The position numbers and the translations under genes are program-made. Of a stretch of DNA of 64,000 bases, positions 13,397 to 25,811 are shown one piece after another (position 1 is the first letter of the stretch; every line of letters starts with the position of its first letter). This stretch comes from Cephalopachus bancanus (taxonomy: Eukaryota > Chordata > Mammalia > Primates > Tarsiidae): contig JAPVLO010000885.1 of the NCBI GenBank assembly GCA_027257055.1, positions 62,001-126,000 of the forward strand, in the 5' to 3' direction. A model generated the notes under the pieces. The model ran no database searches. It was not told where the DNA came from and was given only the letters and a program-made list of their open reading frames with translations.

Positions 13397-14263
13397 TAGA
13401 AAGTGTAAATTAGTACAGCCTCTGTGTGGCGATTCCTAAAAGTTCTAAAAATCGACCTTCTATATGACCCCGCAATCCCCCTACTGGGAATATACCCAGA
13501 ATAATTCAAATCATTCTATAAAAAGGATACCCGCACACGCATGTTTATCGCAGCATTGTTCACAATAGCAAGAACATAGAACCAACCGTGCTGCCCATCA
13601 AAAGAGGACTGGATAGAAAAAAATGTGGTACATAGAAGAACAAGCCGGGCTGGGTGGCTCAGCCTGTAATCCCACGCCTTTGGGAGGCTGAGGTGAGTGG
13701 ATTGCCTGAGTCCACGGGTTCGAGACCCGCCTGGGCAGGTGAGACCTCATTTCTACAATAAAATCAAAAAATTAGCCAAGCGTCGTAGCGCACCCCTGTA
13801 ATTCCAGCTACTTGGAAGGCTGAGGCGGAAGGATCGGCGGAACCCAGCAGGTCGAGGCTGCGGTGGCCAGGAGCAGCCACTGCACTCCAGTCTGGGAGAC
13901 CGAGTGAGACTCCAACTCAAAAAAAAAAAAAAAGAACAAAATCATGAACTTTGCAGCAACCTGGATGGTACTAGAGTTTATAATACTGAGTGATCTTTCA
14001 GAGAAACAAAGAACTGAGTATCACATGTTCTCACTCATAAGTGGACCTTGAACAACTATTGCAATACTATAAGAAAAGGATTGTCAGTAGTGGAAAACTG
14101 CAGGGGGTGGGTGGCGAGGAGGTGGGATTGACAGTAGTGGAAATCTGTCTGAGGAAGGGGGGGCACACCTCATCAACAAGGGTACCTGCACAATGAATAT
14201 TTGTATACGAACCCTGAATTGTGCCCCTCAATTTTAAAATAAAAAAATTTAAAAGTTAAAATA
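13397..14263 (+). mobile_element. L1 3' end (young lineage), 5'-truncated
   Basis: About 570 bp of L1, excluding the Alu, from the late ORF2 (TAGTACAGCCTCTGTG, CACAATAGCAAGAACATAGAA, GTATCACATGTTCTCACTCAT) to a 3' end reading TGAATTGTGCCCCTCAATTTTA. This 3' end differs from the elements ending in ACATCTTTAAAATAAA. It is interrupted by an Alu at 13644-13933. Confidence 0.9.
13644..13933 (+). mobile_element. Alu, short-left-arm subfamily
   Basis: A young-looking Alu with CCTGGGCAGGTGAGACC in the left arm and an A-tail. The direct repeat AGAACAA lies on both sides (13637-13643 and after the tail) and marks the insertion into the L1. Confidence 0.93.
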
Positions 14264-14269
14264 AACAAA

Positions 14270-14930
14270 TAAATATATTTTGAAATTTATTCAACCTCAC
14301 CAGTTGTCCGAACGCAAATTAAGAAAACAATAAAATATCATTTCCCTTTACAACAGCTTAGCAAAAACAACAAAAGAGTCAAATGACAATATCCAATTAG
14401 TAAAGGCTTTGAAGAATCAACATTTTCATACATTTTTAGTAGCGCAAAATAGTACAGCCCATCATTTACAGGATAATTAGTATTTACCAAAATCATAAAT
14501 ATGAACAACCGAAAGAAAAAATTACCCTTTTTTCCTACCTAGACAAAGATTATGAAGAAGGATGCGGATTGCCAAAAAACTAAGGAGCCACATATTTTGA
14601 ATGACAAGATTATTTATAAACTCATTTACAGGGAACAAGAACTGAGAAGCAGAGATGTCCATAAGAAAGTGCGATTTCTATGAATTTCCAATGGTTAGAA
14701 GTGAAATTAGTCTTATCTGTTTATCTAGATATAAAAAACAGAATGAACCCAGTTAATATTTGGTTTCACCTCTCCATACTCTTCAAAAACTCAGTTCCAA
14801 TTCCTGAAATCTATTCTAAAGAAATATTAGCATAAACATCCAAAGATTAACATACACAAGTGTTTGTCGCAACATTGTCATGTTCAAAAAATGTGAGCAT
14901 TAACAAAATGTCCATCAATAAAAATGGCAA
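14270..14930 (+). mobile_element. Ancient L1 continuation
   Basis: Decayed late-ORF2/3'-end sequence (ACGCAAATTAAGAAAACAAT, GTTTGTCGCAACATTGTCAT, ATGTCCATCAATAAAAATGG) continuing the host L1 interrupted at 13397. Confidence 0.6.
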
Positions 14931-14955
14931 AATAATTTTTAAAAATGTACCAAGT

Positions 14956-16319
14956 TTAATGAGGTCTCACTTGTCTATCTTATCTCTTATGGCCTGTGGG
15001 TTTCGGGTTTTGTTCAGGAATTGGATGCCAGTTCCAATTTCCATAAGGGTATGTCCTGCATTTTCTAAGGTTCTTATGGTTTGAGGTTTTACATTTAGGT
15101 CTCAAATCCATTTAGAGTTAATTTTTGTGTATGGGGATAGATAGGGGTCTTGTTTGAGTCTTCTGCATGTGATCAACCAGTTTTCCCAGCACCATTTACT
15201 GAAAAGGTTCTTCTCTCCCCAGTGGTAGGTGGTGGAGGCTTTGTCGAAGATGAGTTGGTTGAGAAATTGAGGTTTTGCTTCTGGAATCTCAATTCTATTC
15301 CATTGGTGTATATATGACAAGCTTCTACAAAGCCAAAGAAACCATCAAGAGAGCAGGAAGACAGCCCACAGACTAGGAAAAAGTATTTGCCAACTCCAGG
15401 TCCGACAAAGGCTTAACATCTTGAATCTATAAGGAACTCAAATGTGCTGAAAAGAAAAAAACAAACAACCCCATTATAAAGTGTGCAAAAGATATGAACA
15501 GACACTTCTCAAAGGAAGACATCCGAGCAGCCAACAGACACATGAAGAAATGTTCAACCTCACTAATCATCAGGGAGATACAAATCAAAACCACACTGAG
15601 ATACCACCTAACTCCAGCCAGAATGGCAATTATCAATAACTAAAAAAATAATAGTTGCTGGAGAGGGTGTGGCAAAAAGGGAACACTCCTACACTGTTGT
15701 TGGGAGGGCAAACTAGTGCAACCTCTGTGGAAAACAGTGTGGCGATTCCTAAAGGCTCTAAATATCAACCTCCCATATGACCCCGTAATCCCCCTACTGG
15801 GAATATACCCTGAAGAAGTCAAATCACTCTACCAAAAAGATACTTGCACAAGTATGTTTATTGCAGCATTGTTCACAATAGCAAGAACCTGGAATCAACC
15901 ATGCTGTCCATCAAAAGAGGACTGGATTAAAAAAATGTGGTGCATATACATGATAGAATGCTACGCAGCCATAAAAAAGAACAAAATCATGAATTTCGCA
16001 GCAACCTGGATGGAACTAGAGTCTATAATACTGAGTGAACTCTCACAGAAACAAAGATCTGAGTATCACATGTTCTCACTCATATAGTGGACCTTGAACA
16101 TCCATCATAATACTATAAGAAAAGGACTGACAGTGGTGGGAAACTATGGGGGGAGGGGAAGGGAGGTGGGATTAATGGTAGTAATATCTGCCTGGGGGTG
16201 GGGAAACACCCCTTATCAACAAGGGTGCCTGAATGAAGCATATTTGTATACCTAATCCTTAACTGTACCCCACAATATCAAAATAAAAAATACTGATAAA
16301 AAATAAAAATAAATAAAAT
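14956..16319 (+). mobile_element. Twin-primed L1: inverted 5' segment plus direct 3' segment
   Basis: The left 358 bp (14956-15313) is L1 ORF2 in antisense; the rest (15314-16319) is L1 in sense, to a tail ending ATAAAAATAAATAAAATA. Read in L1 order, the inverted piece stops at the equivalent of GACCTCATTAAACT and the direct piece begins with GACAAGCTTCTACAAAG, which are adjacent in the intact L1 at 5800-5822. The insertion is flanked by the 14-bp direct repeat AAAATGTACCAAGT (14942-14955 and 16320-16333). These are the hallmarks of twin priming during target-primed reverse transcription. The direct part contains an accidental 123-codon frame (15716-16087). Confidence 0.93.
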
Positions 16320-16333
16320 AAAATGTACCAAGT

Positions 16334-17074
16334 ATATGAAAGATAGCAATGATCTAATTCATTTTAGATGAATAAAGTTTATTGTAGAAAAATGTGTTGT
16401 ATAACCACATTTTTGTAGAAAACTAAGACCTAATGCATTTCTGTTTGTATTTATATGATGCATTTTAAGTATATGAGTGCATATTTGTATTTATGTGTCT
16501 ATGTATATGCATATGTATGTGTACATTGTGTGTCTTTATACACAGATTTGAATAAAGAAAGCACAACAAATTATTTAATATAGTTTTCTTTCTAGAATGG
16601 AATTGGGATGAAGAGAAGCAATGTTTTTGTTTCTTCCTCTACCCTTCACATTGCTTGAAGTTTTGCAATTATGTATTACTTGTGTTATTGTCTTTCTCTT
16701 TAGGGCAGAGACTTTGAGTCTTATTTTACCTTCAGTGACTAGAAGAATGTCACATATTAAGTGACTCAGTAAATATGCATTGAGTGCATGACTTGTCAGA
16801 GATGAACAGATAAGTCAAAGGGCTAGTTTCTCAGACACCAGGGAAAAATCGTCTTTGAAGAAGAGTGGTCAAGTGCTGCTGAGAAATTAAGAAAGATAAA
16901 AGTGCTGCATGTTTCCATTAGAGACAAATTAGAAAGCATCATTAAAAGTAGCTCTTGGGTAGGAATCAGGGGCTTAATTGTAAATTTTGAAAAATTGGCA
17001 CAATATATTACTATTTGGAAAACATTTTTTTTAAAAAAAAACCATGTTTTTCCATTGGTTCCAGAGAGACTACA
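16334..17074. other. Unique sequence with a possible L2 fossil
   Basis: Mostly unrecognised. Around 16690-16790 the text GGGCAGAGACTTTGAGTCTT followed by CAGTAAATATGCATTGAG resembles the 3' end of an L2/MIR-type element. No gene seen. Confidence 0.45.
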
Positions 17075-17640
<566 letters not shown>

Positions 17641-17690
17641 CAAGGAAAGAAGGAGGGAAAAAACAGGGAAGGGAGGAAAGAAGGATGGAA

Positions 17691-17783
17691 CGAAGGAAGG
17701 AAGGAAGGAAGGAAGGAAGGAAGGAAGGAAGGAAGGAAGGAAGGAAGAAAGGAAGGAAGGAAGGAAGGAAGGAAGGAAGAAAA
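17691..17783. repeat. (GGAA)n microsatellite
   Basis: More than 20 tandem GGAA/GAAG units with two small interruptions. Long GGAA tracts contain clustered ETS-factor core motifs; any regulatory effect is only a possibility. Confidence 0.97.
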
Positions 17784-18329
17784 CATCAGTGAGCTATAAG
17801 ACAATTTTAAGTGATCTAATATATGCATAATTGCAATCCTAGAAAGAGTTGGGGGAGGTAGTATAAAGACATAACACATAAATTATCAATACCAGTAATA
17901 CAAGAGGTGATTTTTCCACAGACTTTAAAAGTACTAAATAATAATAAGGGAATAATATAAACAACTTTATGTCATAAATTCTACAATTTAGTTGAAATGA
18001 AAAAAGTCATTGAAAGACATAAATTAACATAGCTCACTCAAAAAGAAATATATGTCCTGAATAGCCCTGTATTTATTAAAGAAATAGAATTTGTAGTTAA
18101 AAGCCTTCAGAACTAGTGGCTAAAGAGGGACTATTTCTACAATCTCTCTAGCCACTAAATACAAAAGCTAGGAATCATTTTAGATCTGTTCTTCTTTCAT
18201 ATTGCCAATATTTAATCTCCAAATCATTTATCTTGATTTCAACTCTGAAATAGATCTTGGAATAGTCTTCTACTTTCCATCACCCACTATCACTGCCTTA
18301 TTCCAGACAATAAAAATCTTTTATATGAA
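17784..18329. other. Unassigned AT-rich sequence
   Basis: No repeat family, frame or RNA recognised. Confidence 0.4.
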
Positions 18330-18620
18330 GTCAGGCGCAGTGGCTCAAGTCTGTAATCCCAGCACTTTGGGAGGCCGAGGCGAGAGGACTGCCTGATCCC
18401 AGGGGTTCGAGACCAGCCTGGGCAACTTGGTGAGACCTCGTCTCTACAGTAAATAAAAAAATTAGCTGGACATGATGGCATGCGCCTATAGTTCCAGCTA
18501 CTTGAAAGGCTGAGGTGGAAGAATCGCCTGAGCCCAGCAGATCGAGGCTGTGGTGGCCGTGAGCATACCACTGCACTCCAGCCTAGGTGACAGAGTGAGA
18601 CTCCAACTCAAAAAAAAAAA
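18330..18620 (+). mobile_element. Alu, AACTTGG-containing subfamily
   Basis: A full Alu with an A-tail and perfect 10-bp flanking repeats TTTATATGAA (18320-18329 and 18621-18630). Confidence 0.94.
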
Positions 18621-18630
18621 TTTATATGAA

Positions 18631-19185
18631 CTATTGCATTAGCCTGAAAGGTTGCTTTCCAAAATAAAATCTACAACCCGCACTTTTAAAGATGAAACAT
18701 TTGACAAATTCTAGTTCCTCCAATTTAACTATCTGAAAAAGTCAAAGCTATTATCATTTTACTCATGACCCTTGGTGATCTTGCTCAACTTCCGTCTTTC
18801 CTTGTTTCTCATTCTGTGTTCTGGCAACATGAAAACAGATGTAATTCCTTAAACACACCATACTCTTCTATTTCTGTGCATTGGCATAAAATCTTTTTTT
18901 TTTAAGCTGTCTGGTGAAAACTAGCTATTCTCAAAAACCCTGTTTCACAAAACTTGACAGGTAGTAATTTCTTAATGTTTCATGATGATGTGAAATCTAA
19001 AAACATATTAATGAACACCTTGTACTCTATCACATTAAAATTATTGATGTATTTTGCATTTTCAATGAATCTTTTACTCATGTATGATTTTGCATCATCA
19101 GCTACTACTTGTAAAATATTTGTTCACTAAATAATACAGATCTTACAAATATTGACACATTTCATTATATACTATCAAAAAGTCA
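18631..19185. other. Unassigned AT-rich sequence
   Basis: A weak L2-like flavour in 18680-18900; otherwise nothing recognised. Confidence 0.35.
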
Positions 19186-19492
19186 TCTTTATTATTATTA
19201 TTATTATTATTATTGAGTTTGAGTCACTCAGTTGCCCATGCTTGAGTGCAGTGGCACACTAACGGCCACCCCAGCATTGACCTACTGGGCTCCGACAATC
19301 CTTCCGCCTCAGTCTTCCAAGTAGCCAGAACTACAGGCATGTGCTACCACACCTGGCTAATTTTTTATTTATTGTAGAGATGAGGGCTCACCAAGTTGCC
19401 CGGGCTGGTCTCGAACCCGTGGGCTCAGGTAATCCAGTTGCCTCAACCTCCCAAAGTGCTGGGATTACAGGCTGAGCCACTGAGTCCAGCCT
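19186..19492 (-). mobile_element. Alu, antisense, with an (ATT)n tail
   Basis: An antisense Alu whose tail has evolved into eight or more TTA/ATT units. Arms are complete (GTTTGAGTCACTCAGTTGCC ... GATTACAGGCTGAGCCACTGA). It abuts an LTR fragment on its right. Confidence 0.9.
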
Positions 19493-19765
19493 ATTTTTTC
19501 TTTTTAGATCAAAAAATGTAGTTTAATTAAAAGTAAATTAGAGAGAGAAAGAGAAGGGAGAGAGAAGATTCATCTCCCCAAGGTGGGGGAAGGGGTCAAT
19601 GCCAGGAAGCCTGGCGACAGCCATGGCTCAAAGATCACATGGCCACACCAGAGTCTAGCAAGGCAATGGCCACCTTTGTTATTATCACCATGAATCTCTT
19701 CAGGAAACTTCAAGTATTGGGAAGCTATCAATCTCATAGCAGTGTAACACGTTTTCCAAATTTCT
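19493..19765 (-). mobile_element. Solo-LTR fragment, related to those at 20805 and 40862
   Basis: Antisense fragment sharing AAATTAGAGAGAG, GAAGATTCATCTCCCCAAGG and CACATGGCCACACCAGAG with the antisense LTR at 40862-41575. Only the middle of the LTR is present and both ends are missing. Confidence 0.75.
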
Positions 19766-19886
19766 AATATTAGCTTGAAATATTAAATATTATTATTGGC
19801 AATACATATTGTCCATCATTTTGCTTGAGCTAACTAATTCACTTCATTCATTTTTGAGAAAATATCTGTAAAATATCCAAGGGTGA

Positions 19887-20173
19887 AGCCGGGCTCGGTG
19901 GCTCAGCCTGTAATCCCGCGCCTTTGGGAGGCTGAGGTGAGTGGATTGCCTGAGCCCGCGGGTTCGAGACCCGCCTGGGCAGCGAGACCTCATCTCTACA
20001 ATAAAAATAAAAAAATCAGCCGGGCATGGTAGCACATGCCTGTAATTCCAGCTACTTGGAAGGCTGAGACGGAAGGATCGCCAGAGCCCAGCAGGTCGAG
20101 GCTGCGGTGGCCGGGAGCGGCCACTGCACTCCAGTCTGGGCGACAGAGTGAGACTCCAACTCAAAAAAAAAAA
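19887..20173 (+). mobile_element. Alu, short-left-arm subfamily
   Basis: A nearly consensus derived Alu (GACCCGCCTGGGCAGCGAGACC, GCTGCGGTGGCCGGGAGC) with a long A-tail. Flanks AAATATCCAAGGGTG and AAAATCCAAGTGTG are a slightly mutated target duplication. Its high CpG content suggests youth. Confidence 0.93.
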
Positions 20174-20804
20174 AAAATCCAAGTGTGTATAGCAATAGTT
20201 TATCCATCAGTCATCCTTTCAAGTAAAAATGATGTTTCATGACAAAAGTATCCTATGGAGCTCATACCTCAACTGATTGCACAAGTGCTTTTTCTTGAGA
20301 CAGCCATCATACTTTACTATGTAGAAATACTTTGGGTGCACTTCCATTTCATCAAAGGGACTATTAAGAAAACATGTACACAAGTGTCAAGTGTTAATGC
20401 AATTAATAAATTTTACTGTTTCATTGAAGGCATTCTTAAGTGAAACTGGCTTTTTTTTAATTCCAAGGGCATGACGGTGAAAAATACAATGACTAATCAT
20501 ACCACCTTGTTTCATGTCAAAGCCCCCTCACTGGTTTTGCAACATCAATGTGAAGGTCAACACAGTGAAAAAGACCAACACTGTAGAATTATTACAAAAA
20601 TAGTGTTAACCTGATGGGCCCCTGAAGGGATCTTGCAGACCATGTTGAGAATCTCTGAGACAGAAAACCATGATTGGAAAATATGGGACCTGCCAGTTCT
20701 ACAATAAATAGTATCTAGGGTACTTTCCAAAAACTATTTAGCCAAGATTTATTGAGTACTTACATTCTAGGTATTGTACTAAACACTAGGAATATATTAG
20801 TCTA
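20174..20804. other. Unassigned sequence with a small MIR/L2-like piece
   Basis: Text at 20740-20800 (TTTATTGAGTACTTACATTC, TAAACACTAGGAATA) resembles a common ancient repeat. The remainder is unrecognised. Confidence 0.4.
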
Positions 20805-21462
20805 TGAAAAGACATAAGATGGAGTCAATATACCCAATAAGCAGTGATTTTAACACTGCCTAGTTCTGTCATGTTTTTCTAGCAGTTCACTATAATTTAC
20901 TCTCTAAATCACTAACCAAGGACAGAACCAGTTTCTCAGAGGTAGCTATTGATAATTGTCTTACAACCCCCTCCCCAACTTGTCTTGTAAACAAATTAAC
21001 CTAATCAGCCTTTCATGACCTTCATGACACAGACCCCATCAACATGGCAACAGCCATGTGACTGACCCATCCACCTGCCTACTGTCTATCACCTGACACC
21101 AGTACCTGTGAGTACCTTTCATGATGACATGGAAGAGACCACCACCCAATCGCCTTAATGACCTGTCCCCATCAAAAGAAAGGTTTAAAAAACATTCCAT
21201 TTCAAGCAGCCATTCATCATTGCTTTGTTTAAACTCTGGTATGTCTACCATGTTTCCCTAGCTTTGACCCCCTCCCCAACCTTGGGGAGGTGTATCTCCT
21301 CCCTCTTTCTTTCTCTAATTTACTTTCTAAATAAGCTCAATTTTCCAATCTAACTTCGGTGTAATTCTTTGCATCTTTCCTGCAGAACCGGATTGCAGAA
21401 CAGACACCCCCATTGGACCTGACCTAACATTTTGAAGTCCCTGCTGAGATTTTGACCTAACA
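20805..21462 (+). mobile_element. Solo LTR with 5-bp target duplication
   Basis: A 658-bp element beginning TGAAAAGACATAAG and ending TTTGACCTAACA, flanked by GTCTA (20800-20804 and 21463-21467). It contains a CTCCCCAACC-rich stretch, a CT-rich block (TCTCCTCCCTCTTTCTTTC) and AAATAAGCTCAATTTTCC, placed as an R-region polyadenylation area would be. The same family occurs in antisense at 40862-41575 and as a fragment at 19493-19765. No internal viral genes; presumably formed by LTR-LTR recombination. Confidence 0.85.
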
Positions 21463-21835
21463 GTCTACAAAATAGAGATCTCCAAAAACTGTCTCACTGA
21501 TATTTATCCTTGTCCTGATAGAAATTAACACTAACAGGAATGAGTTAATTGAGAAGAGAGAGAGAGTTGTATATTAAACTGCAGGGTAACATAGAGCAAA
21601 TGGTTAAAGATATTCTCCCAACCCTGACTCTTATTTGGGGTTCAAGCAAACAATAAATTAGCTAAATCTTTTAATTCATTGAAAGTCAGTGATACTTGTT
21701 TTGCATAATAAGCCACAAGTGAACAGCTGTGAATCTTTTCAAACTGTTTTGTGTTCATGCCTATATCCAATGTAGCCTTTCAGATTTAGATTTCAGAATG
21801 CAGTACTGCTTACATTTTAATTTCTTCTCTTTTAG

Positions 21836-21941
21836 TTTTTTTTTCCTTGAAACTAAGAGAATGTCTTCTAACAGAAGATTAGCTAGAGACATAGGGATTA
21901 CAGATACAAGCAAACCATCAGCCTCACCAGGACCTAAAATG
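21836..21941 (+). CDS. Candidate first coding exon, unidentified
   Basis: A long pyrimidine tract (TTTCTTCTCTTTTAG, then T9CC) leads to possible acceptors at 21835 or 21857. An ATG at 21861 opens 27 codons reading MSSNRRLARDIGIT...PGPKM, ending at 21941 directly before GTAAAG (a usable donor). The frame closes five codons into the putative intron. The peptide is hydrophilic and basic at the start. I do not recognise it, and no neighbouring exon could be tied to it. The start at 21861 was chosen because the upstream in-frame ATG at 21729 lies before the pyrimidine tract. It may be chance. Confidence 0.25.
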
Positions 21942-22789
21942 GTAAAGGTTCTATAGAATTTGTTGATAACCTGAGGCCATAAATGTCTCCCATTATCACC
22001 TGGGGCTGTTTGTCAGTGTCACTCTCCTCTCTACACAGTCAAGGTCTTTTTTAGATTCAGTTACAGTCATGAACTCAGTGCTCTACAACTCTTCTTTCCT
22101 CCGCTGTCAAAACCTGGGGAAATGACATCCACAAGTGGAAATTCGCATGTGATTTTAGCAGAGGGTCGGGGAAAACTCATTAGCAAGAAAAACCTTCAAA
22201 TAGAAAACAGTGTCACTGAGTTGAAACACATCTCCAAATTGATTTCATCTAAATTAGTTTGTCCCATCCAGATGGTGTAAGTCATTGAGACTATTTCCAA
22301 GAACAAGTTAACAATTTTAAAGGTGATTCAGAGGGGTGTGGTTGACAATGGCAAATGAGCTGAGCTTTGGTCCTGAGGGATACAAATCTCCCTTCTGAAT
22401 TGCATTAAATTTTGTCTTTGAAGTAATTCAGTTAAAGTCTATGGACCTCTGCTTTCTCATCTGATAAAATGAAACCATAAACACTGCCAACAAATACAAA
22501 AGAGTTTTTAAAATGGAAACAATATACTGGAAAGTGTGTTATACATATGAAATTTTAAAATGTTTTAAAATAGTAACCACTGGAATAAAGAAATATTGTG
22601 AAGTTAAGTATTTCTAGTAACCGTCATTACTCTTGAAAGTAAATGCTGATCTTTAAATAGCTATAAAGTGTTTTTGCATTTGTAAGTCCAGTTTTACTGT
22701 CTATTCCTCTAATGAGAGAAATAAATTTTATTTATGGTAGGACTAAAAAAAATATTTTTTTTCTTCAATCTTTCCCTAATGAAAGAAGC
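21942..22789. other. Unique sequence, nothing recognised
   Basis: Moderate AT content and a weak MIR-like trace near 22440-22500 (CTCTGCTTTCTCATCTGATA). No gene. Confidence 0.4.
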
Positions 22790-23225
22790 ACTTCTATTCC
22801 CACCTTTATTCTTTCTTCCTTAACCATCCATAATCAAAAAGTAATAAATACCCAACGATACAGAACGTTCTCCAAGAACATACCAAAAACGTGGTTTTTG
22901 TGTGCTTTTGTTTTTGTACCTTCTAAATTCCCTGACTACAATTATTTTCTTCTGAATAATTCCTACTCATCTGTAAAAACCCAACCAAAACGGCATTTTC
23001 TCTATGAAGTCTTTGCTAGCTCCTCAAGACAACGCTAGTAGAATCTTCTTTTTCTTCTCATTACATTCTGAGCTATTTTTTTACAAGTAAAACTGAACAG
23101 ATAGACCATCACTTATTCCATTTTGTTGTAATCTCATGTTAGAGTGTTAGATCATTGAAGGCATTGATCATGTTTTCCTCCCACCCTCTGTACCCCAGGA
23201 TAGTTACAGCCACATAATTTTCATA
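22790..23225 (+). mobile_element. L2 LINE fossil
   Basis: The order of motifs is that of an L2 3' region: a truncated AAGTCTTTGCTAGCTCC segment, CTCATTACATTCTGAGC, CACTTATTCCATTTTGTTGT and TAGATCATTGAAGGCATTGA. Frames here are incidental. Confidence 0.6.
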
Positions 23226-23878
23226 AAAATTAGTGAAACCATGAATTTACATGTTCAGCCAAGCTTGATTTAGTTTATAGATATGTGACAGATGGAGATA
23301 GCCTATGCTGTCTCTCTTCTGACCTGCCACTGCCGGTGTGATCTCTCTGTGACTTTCATATAGGTCCATTTCATCTCTACCTGTTTGCTTGCCTTGGCAC
23401 TCCAGAGAATATCTTAAATATGCCTCAGAAACTCTTATTTATAACAGTATTTAAATGAAAGATAATTTTGTATTTAAACAGCATGTAAGCCAGCATCAAA
23501 TTACTCATGTAAAAATGAAAATTGAACTTCTTTGTACTGACAAAACCCATATCAAAACCTGAGCATGAAGGGAAAAGGAGTTTTTGTTTTTGTTTTTCTG
23601 GTTTTTAAAATAATATTCCACAGAAGGCTTTAATTATAGGTATCAGCTCCTAACTTTAATGATGTGTATTTGAATTCCTTACACCTTTTTACTATTGCTT
23701 GACAATAGCAAAAATAACTTAAGTTATATAAAGTCTATAGCACCTAATTCTTATTATTTTAGTGAAAGAAAAAGGAAAAACACAAAACAAACATAAGAAC
23801 TCTAGTTATGGCTGCCCAATCACAGGATTATATCCAATATTTTAATTATTTTCCCTAGTAAGTTCCCCAACACTGTGG
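23226..23878. other. Unassigned AT-rich sequence
   Basis: No family or frame recognised. Confidence 0.4.
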
Positions 23879-24566
23879 CAGGGGTCATCAAATATTTTCT
23901 GTAAAGGGGAAGATAGTAAACATTTTAGATTTTGTAGGCCAAGAGGAAAAATTGGAGATATTATGAATGTGTTTAAATAAAAAATTATACTTCCCCCGCA
24001 TTTTTATTGAAAAAATTAATCGAGAAAAAAATGTTTTTCATATAAGCCTAATAATGAGTAGAGTAGAATTATTTTCTGGGAAAAAAGGAGATATCATTTC
24101 ACTTAATTGGGGTTCAAAGTTTTCTATTATTAAAATTGATTACAAATTTTATTTGTTAATGCTGTTCTGTAATGACATTTTATGTATTTCATCTTTGAAA
24201 ATGTTTTTTCACATAGATAGATGATACATGTGGTATTCAAACTGTGATAACTGCATTACCATGATTTACAGTAGCAGTGAGAAATGATAAGAGTGCCATA
24301 TACAGTCTGTCACAACTACTCAACAGTGCTGTTGTAGCATAAAATCATCCACTGAAAATGGATGAATGAGTGTGGCTGTGTTCCAATAAAACTTTATTTA
24401 TGGAATTGAATTTTGAATTTCACATAATTTTTACGTGTCACAAAATATTATACTTCTTTGATTTTTTTCCAATCATTTAAAAATGTGAAAGCTATTTTTA
24501 GCTCATGGATTGAACAAAAATGTGGCAGGTTGGATTTGGCCCATTTTCTGTGATTTGCTGTCCCTG
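23879..24566 (+). mobile_element. hAT-type DNA transposon, ~690 bp non-autonomous copy
   Basis: Starts CAGGGGTCATCAAATATTTT and ends GATTTGCTGTCCCTG, imperfect inverted ends of the same family as 3981-4303. Terminal blocks CTGTAAAGGGGAAGATAGTAAA and CCAATAAAACTTTATTTATGG are diagnostic. The roughly 270-bp interior (23960-24230) is not present in the shorter copies but has a homologue at 25110-25390. The flanks CACTGTGG / ATCTGTGG match at 6 of 8. Confidence 0.75.
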
Positions 24567-24925
24567 GATCTGTGGTATTTTCCTGTATTAAAACTATGAT
24601 TACAGTTGATTTGGTGAGATTGGTAGTAAAATGTTCAGGAAAACAAAAAGAAAAGGAAGAGAAAAGCAAAAGATCTAGACTGGTCCTTTCTACTTAACTG
24701 CCCCATTCCCATACTTCTGCTTCCAAATTCCCATTTTATCTATTCTGTTAATCCCCAGACTGGGTATACTCATAATTCTGCATGATGATGAATATGTTAT
24801 TGTTTTTTAACAGGCAAAGCACAACTCCATAACCCAGTACTTCTACTGTTTCAAACCTTGCTGACTCTACTCCCAGGCATGCAAAGAGCCCTGAAAAATG
24901 ACCCCTAAGTCATTCATGAAGGAAA

Positions 24926-24942
24926 AGTGTGAGTGTGTGAGT

Positions 24943-24980
<38 letters not shown>
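24926..24980. repeat. (TG)n microsatellite with GTGTGTGA variants
   Basis: Imperfect GTGTGTGA units followed by a pure TG run. Polymorphism is likely. Confidence 0.95.
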
Positions 24981-24982
<2 letters not shown>

Positions 24983-25109
24983 TAGAAAAGAATAAGTGTG
25001 TAGACAAGTGAGCATGAATATGGAAGTGACTAGTCTAATGGGCATACATAAGAAGAACAGAGGAAACTACAATTCTGGAGCATTAAAGAAGAGAATTGTG
25101 GTCATTCAT

Positions 25110-25390
25110 TGTGAATAGATAAATATCAGTGCATCTGTGTCTTCAGACAGTGATCAAAATGTTTGAATCTTCCCATATATTTGTGAAAATGGTATTTGTG
25201 TGTGTGTTTTCCTACTGGAAATTTAATAAGAATGACATTCTATTGAGAAGAGGGAGACAACATTTACTTAATTGTGGTTCAAAGCTAGGATTCCCTAGCT
25301 TAAAATTGATTGTCAATTTTATTTGTTAATGTTAATCTATAACGAGATTTTTATGTATTTCTCAGTTAATGAAGAAAAACTTAAAAACTG
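25110..25390 (+). mobile_element. Fragment related to the interior of the 23879 hAT element
   Basis: It shares with 23960-24230, in the same order and orientation, ACTTAATTGTGGTTCAAAG, AAAATTGATTGTCAATTTTA and TTATGTATTTCTC. The terminal repeats are not visible, so it is a partial copy or an independent repeat also contained in the larger element. Confidence 0.65.
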
Positions 25391-25479
25391 GTTTACCTGA
25401 TAAATGTTTAAGTCTACTTACTATTATGCATAATGGATGAAGTTACAGTCAAGCAGGAAAGGAATATATTCTGTAGTCA

Positions 25480-25650
25480 CATAACCCTGGTCTTAAACTT
25501 CATTTCTTTCTCTTACTAATTAAATGACCACAGGTAAATTATTCAATCTGTTTTTAAGCATCATGTTTTCTTATTTGAATCCTCAAATGGTAGGCATAAT
25601 TATCTACCATTTATAGATGAGCAAACTATGTACACACAGTTTCATAACAG
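25480..25650 (+). mobile_element. MIR SINE fragment
   Basis: Resembles the MIR core: ACCACAGGTAAATTATTCAATC (the usual gcaagttacttaacct position), then CATTTATAGATGAGCAAACT. Strongly diverged. Confidence 0.5.
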
Positions 25651-25811
25651 ACACTAAAATTTAATCTTTATAAATAATTTACATCATTAAATGTGTTACA
25701 TTAACTTTTTACTGATAACTATTTGATAAAAACAGAAGACTAATTATGTATAACAACATTATTATTCTACAAATTCCTTTTACCCAACCCCTATATATCT
25801 GGCACTATCTT

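Noticed and set aside
15716..16087. 123-codon open frame
   Set aside because: It reads as the C-terminal end of L1 ORF2 inside the twin-primed insertion; not a host gene.
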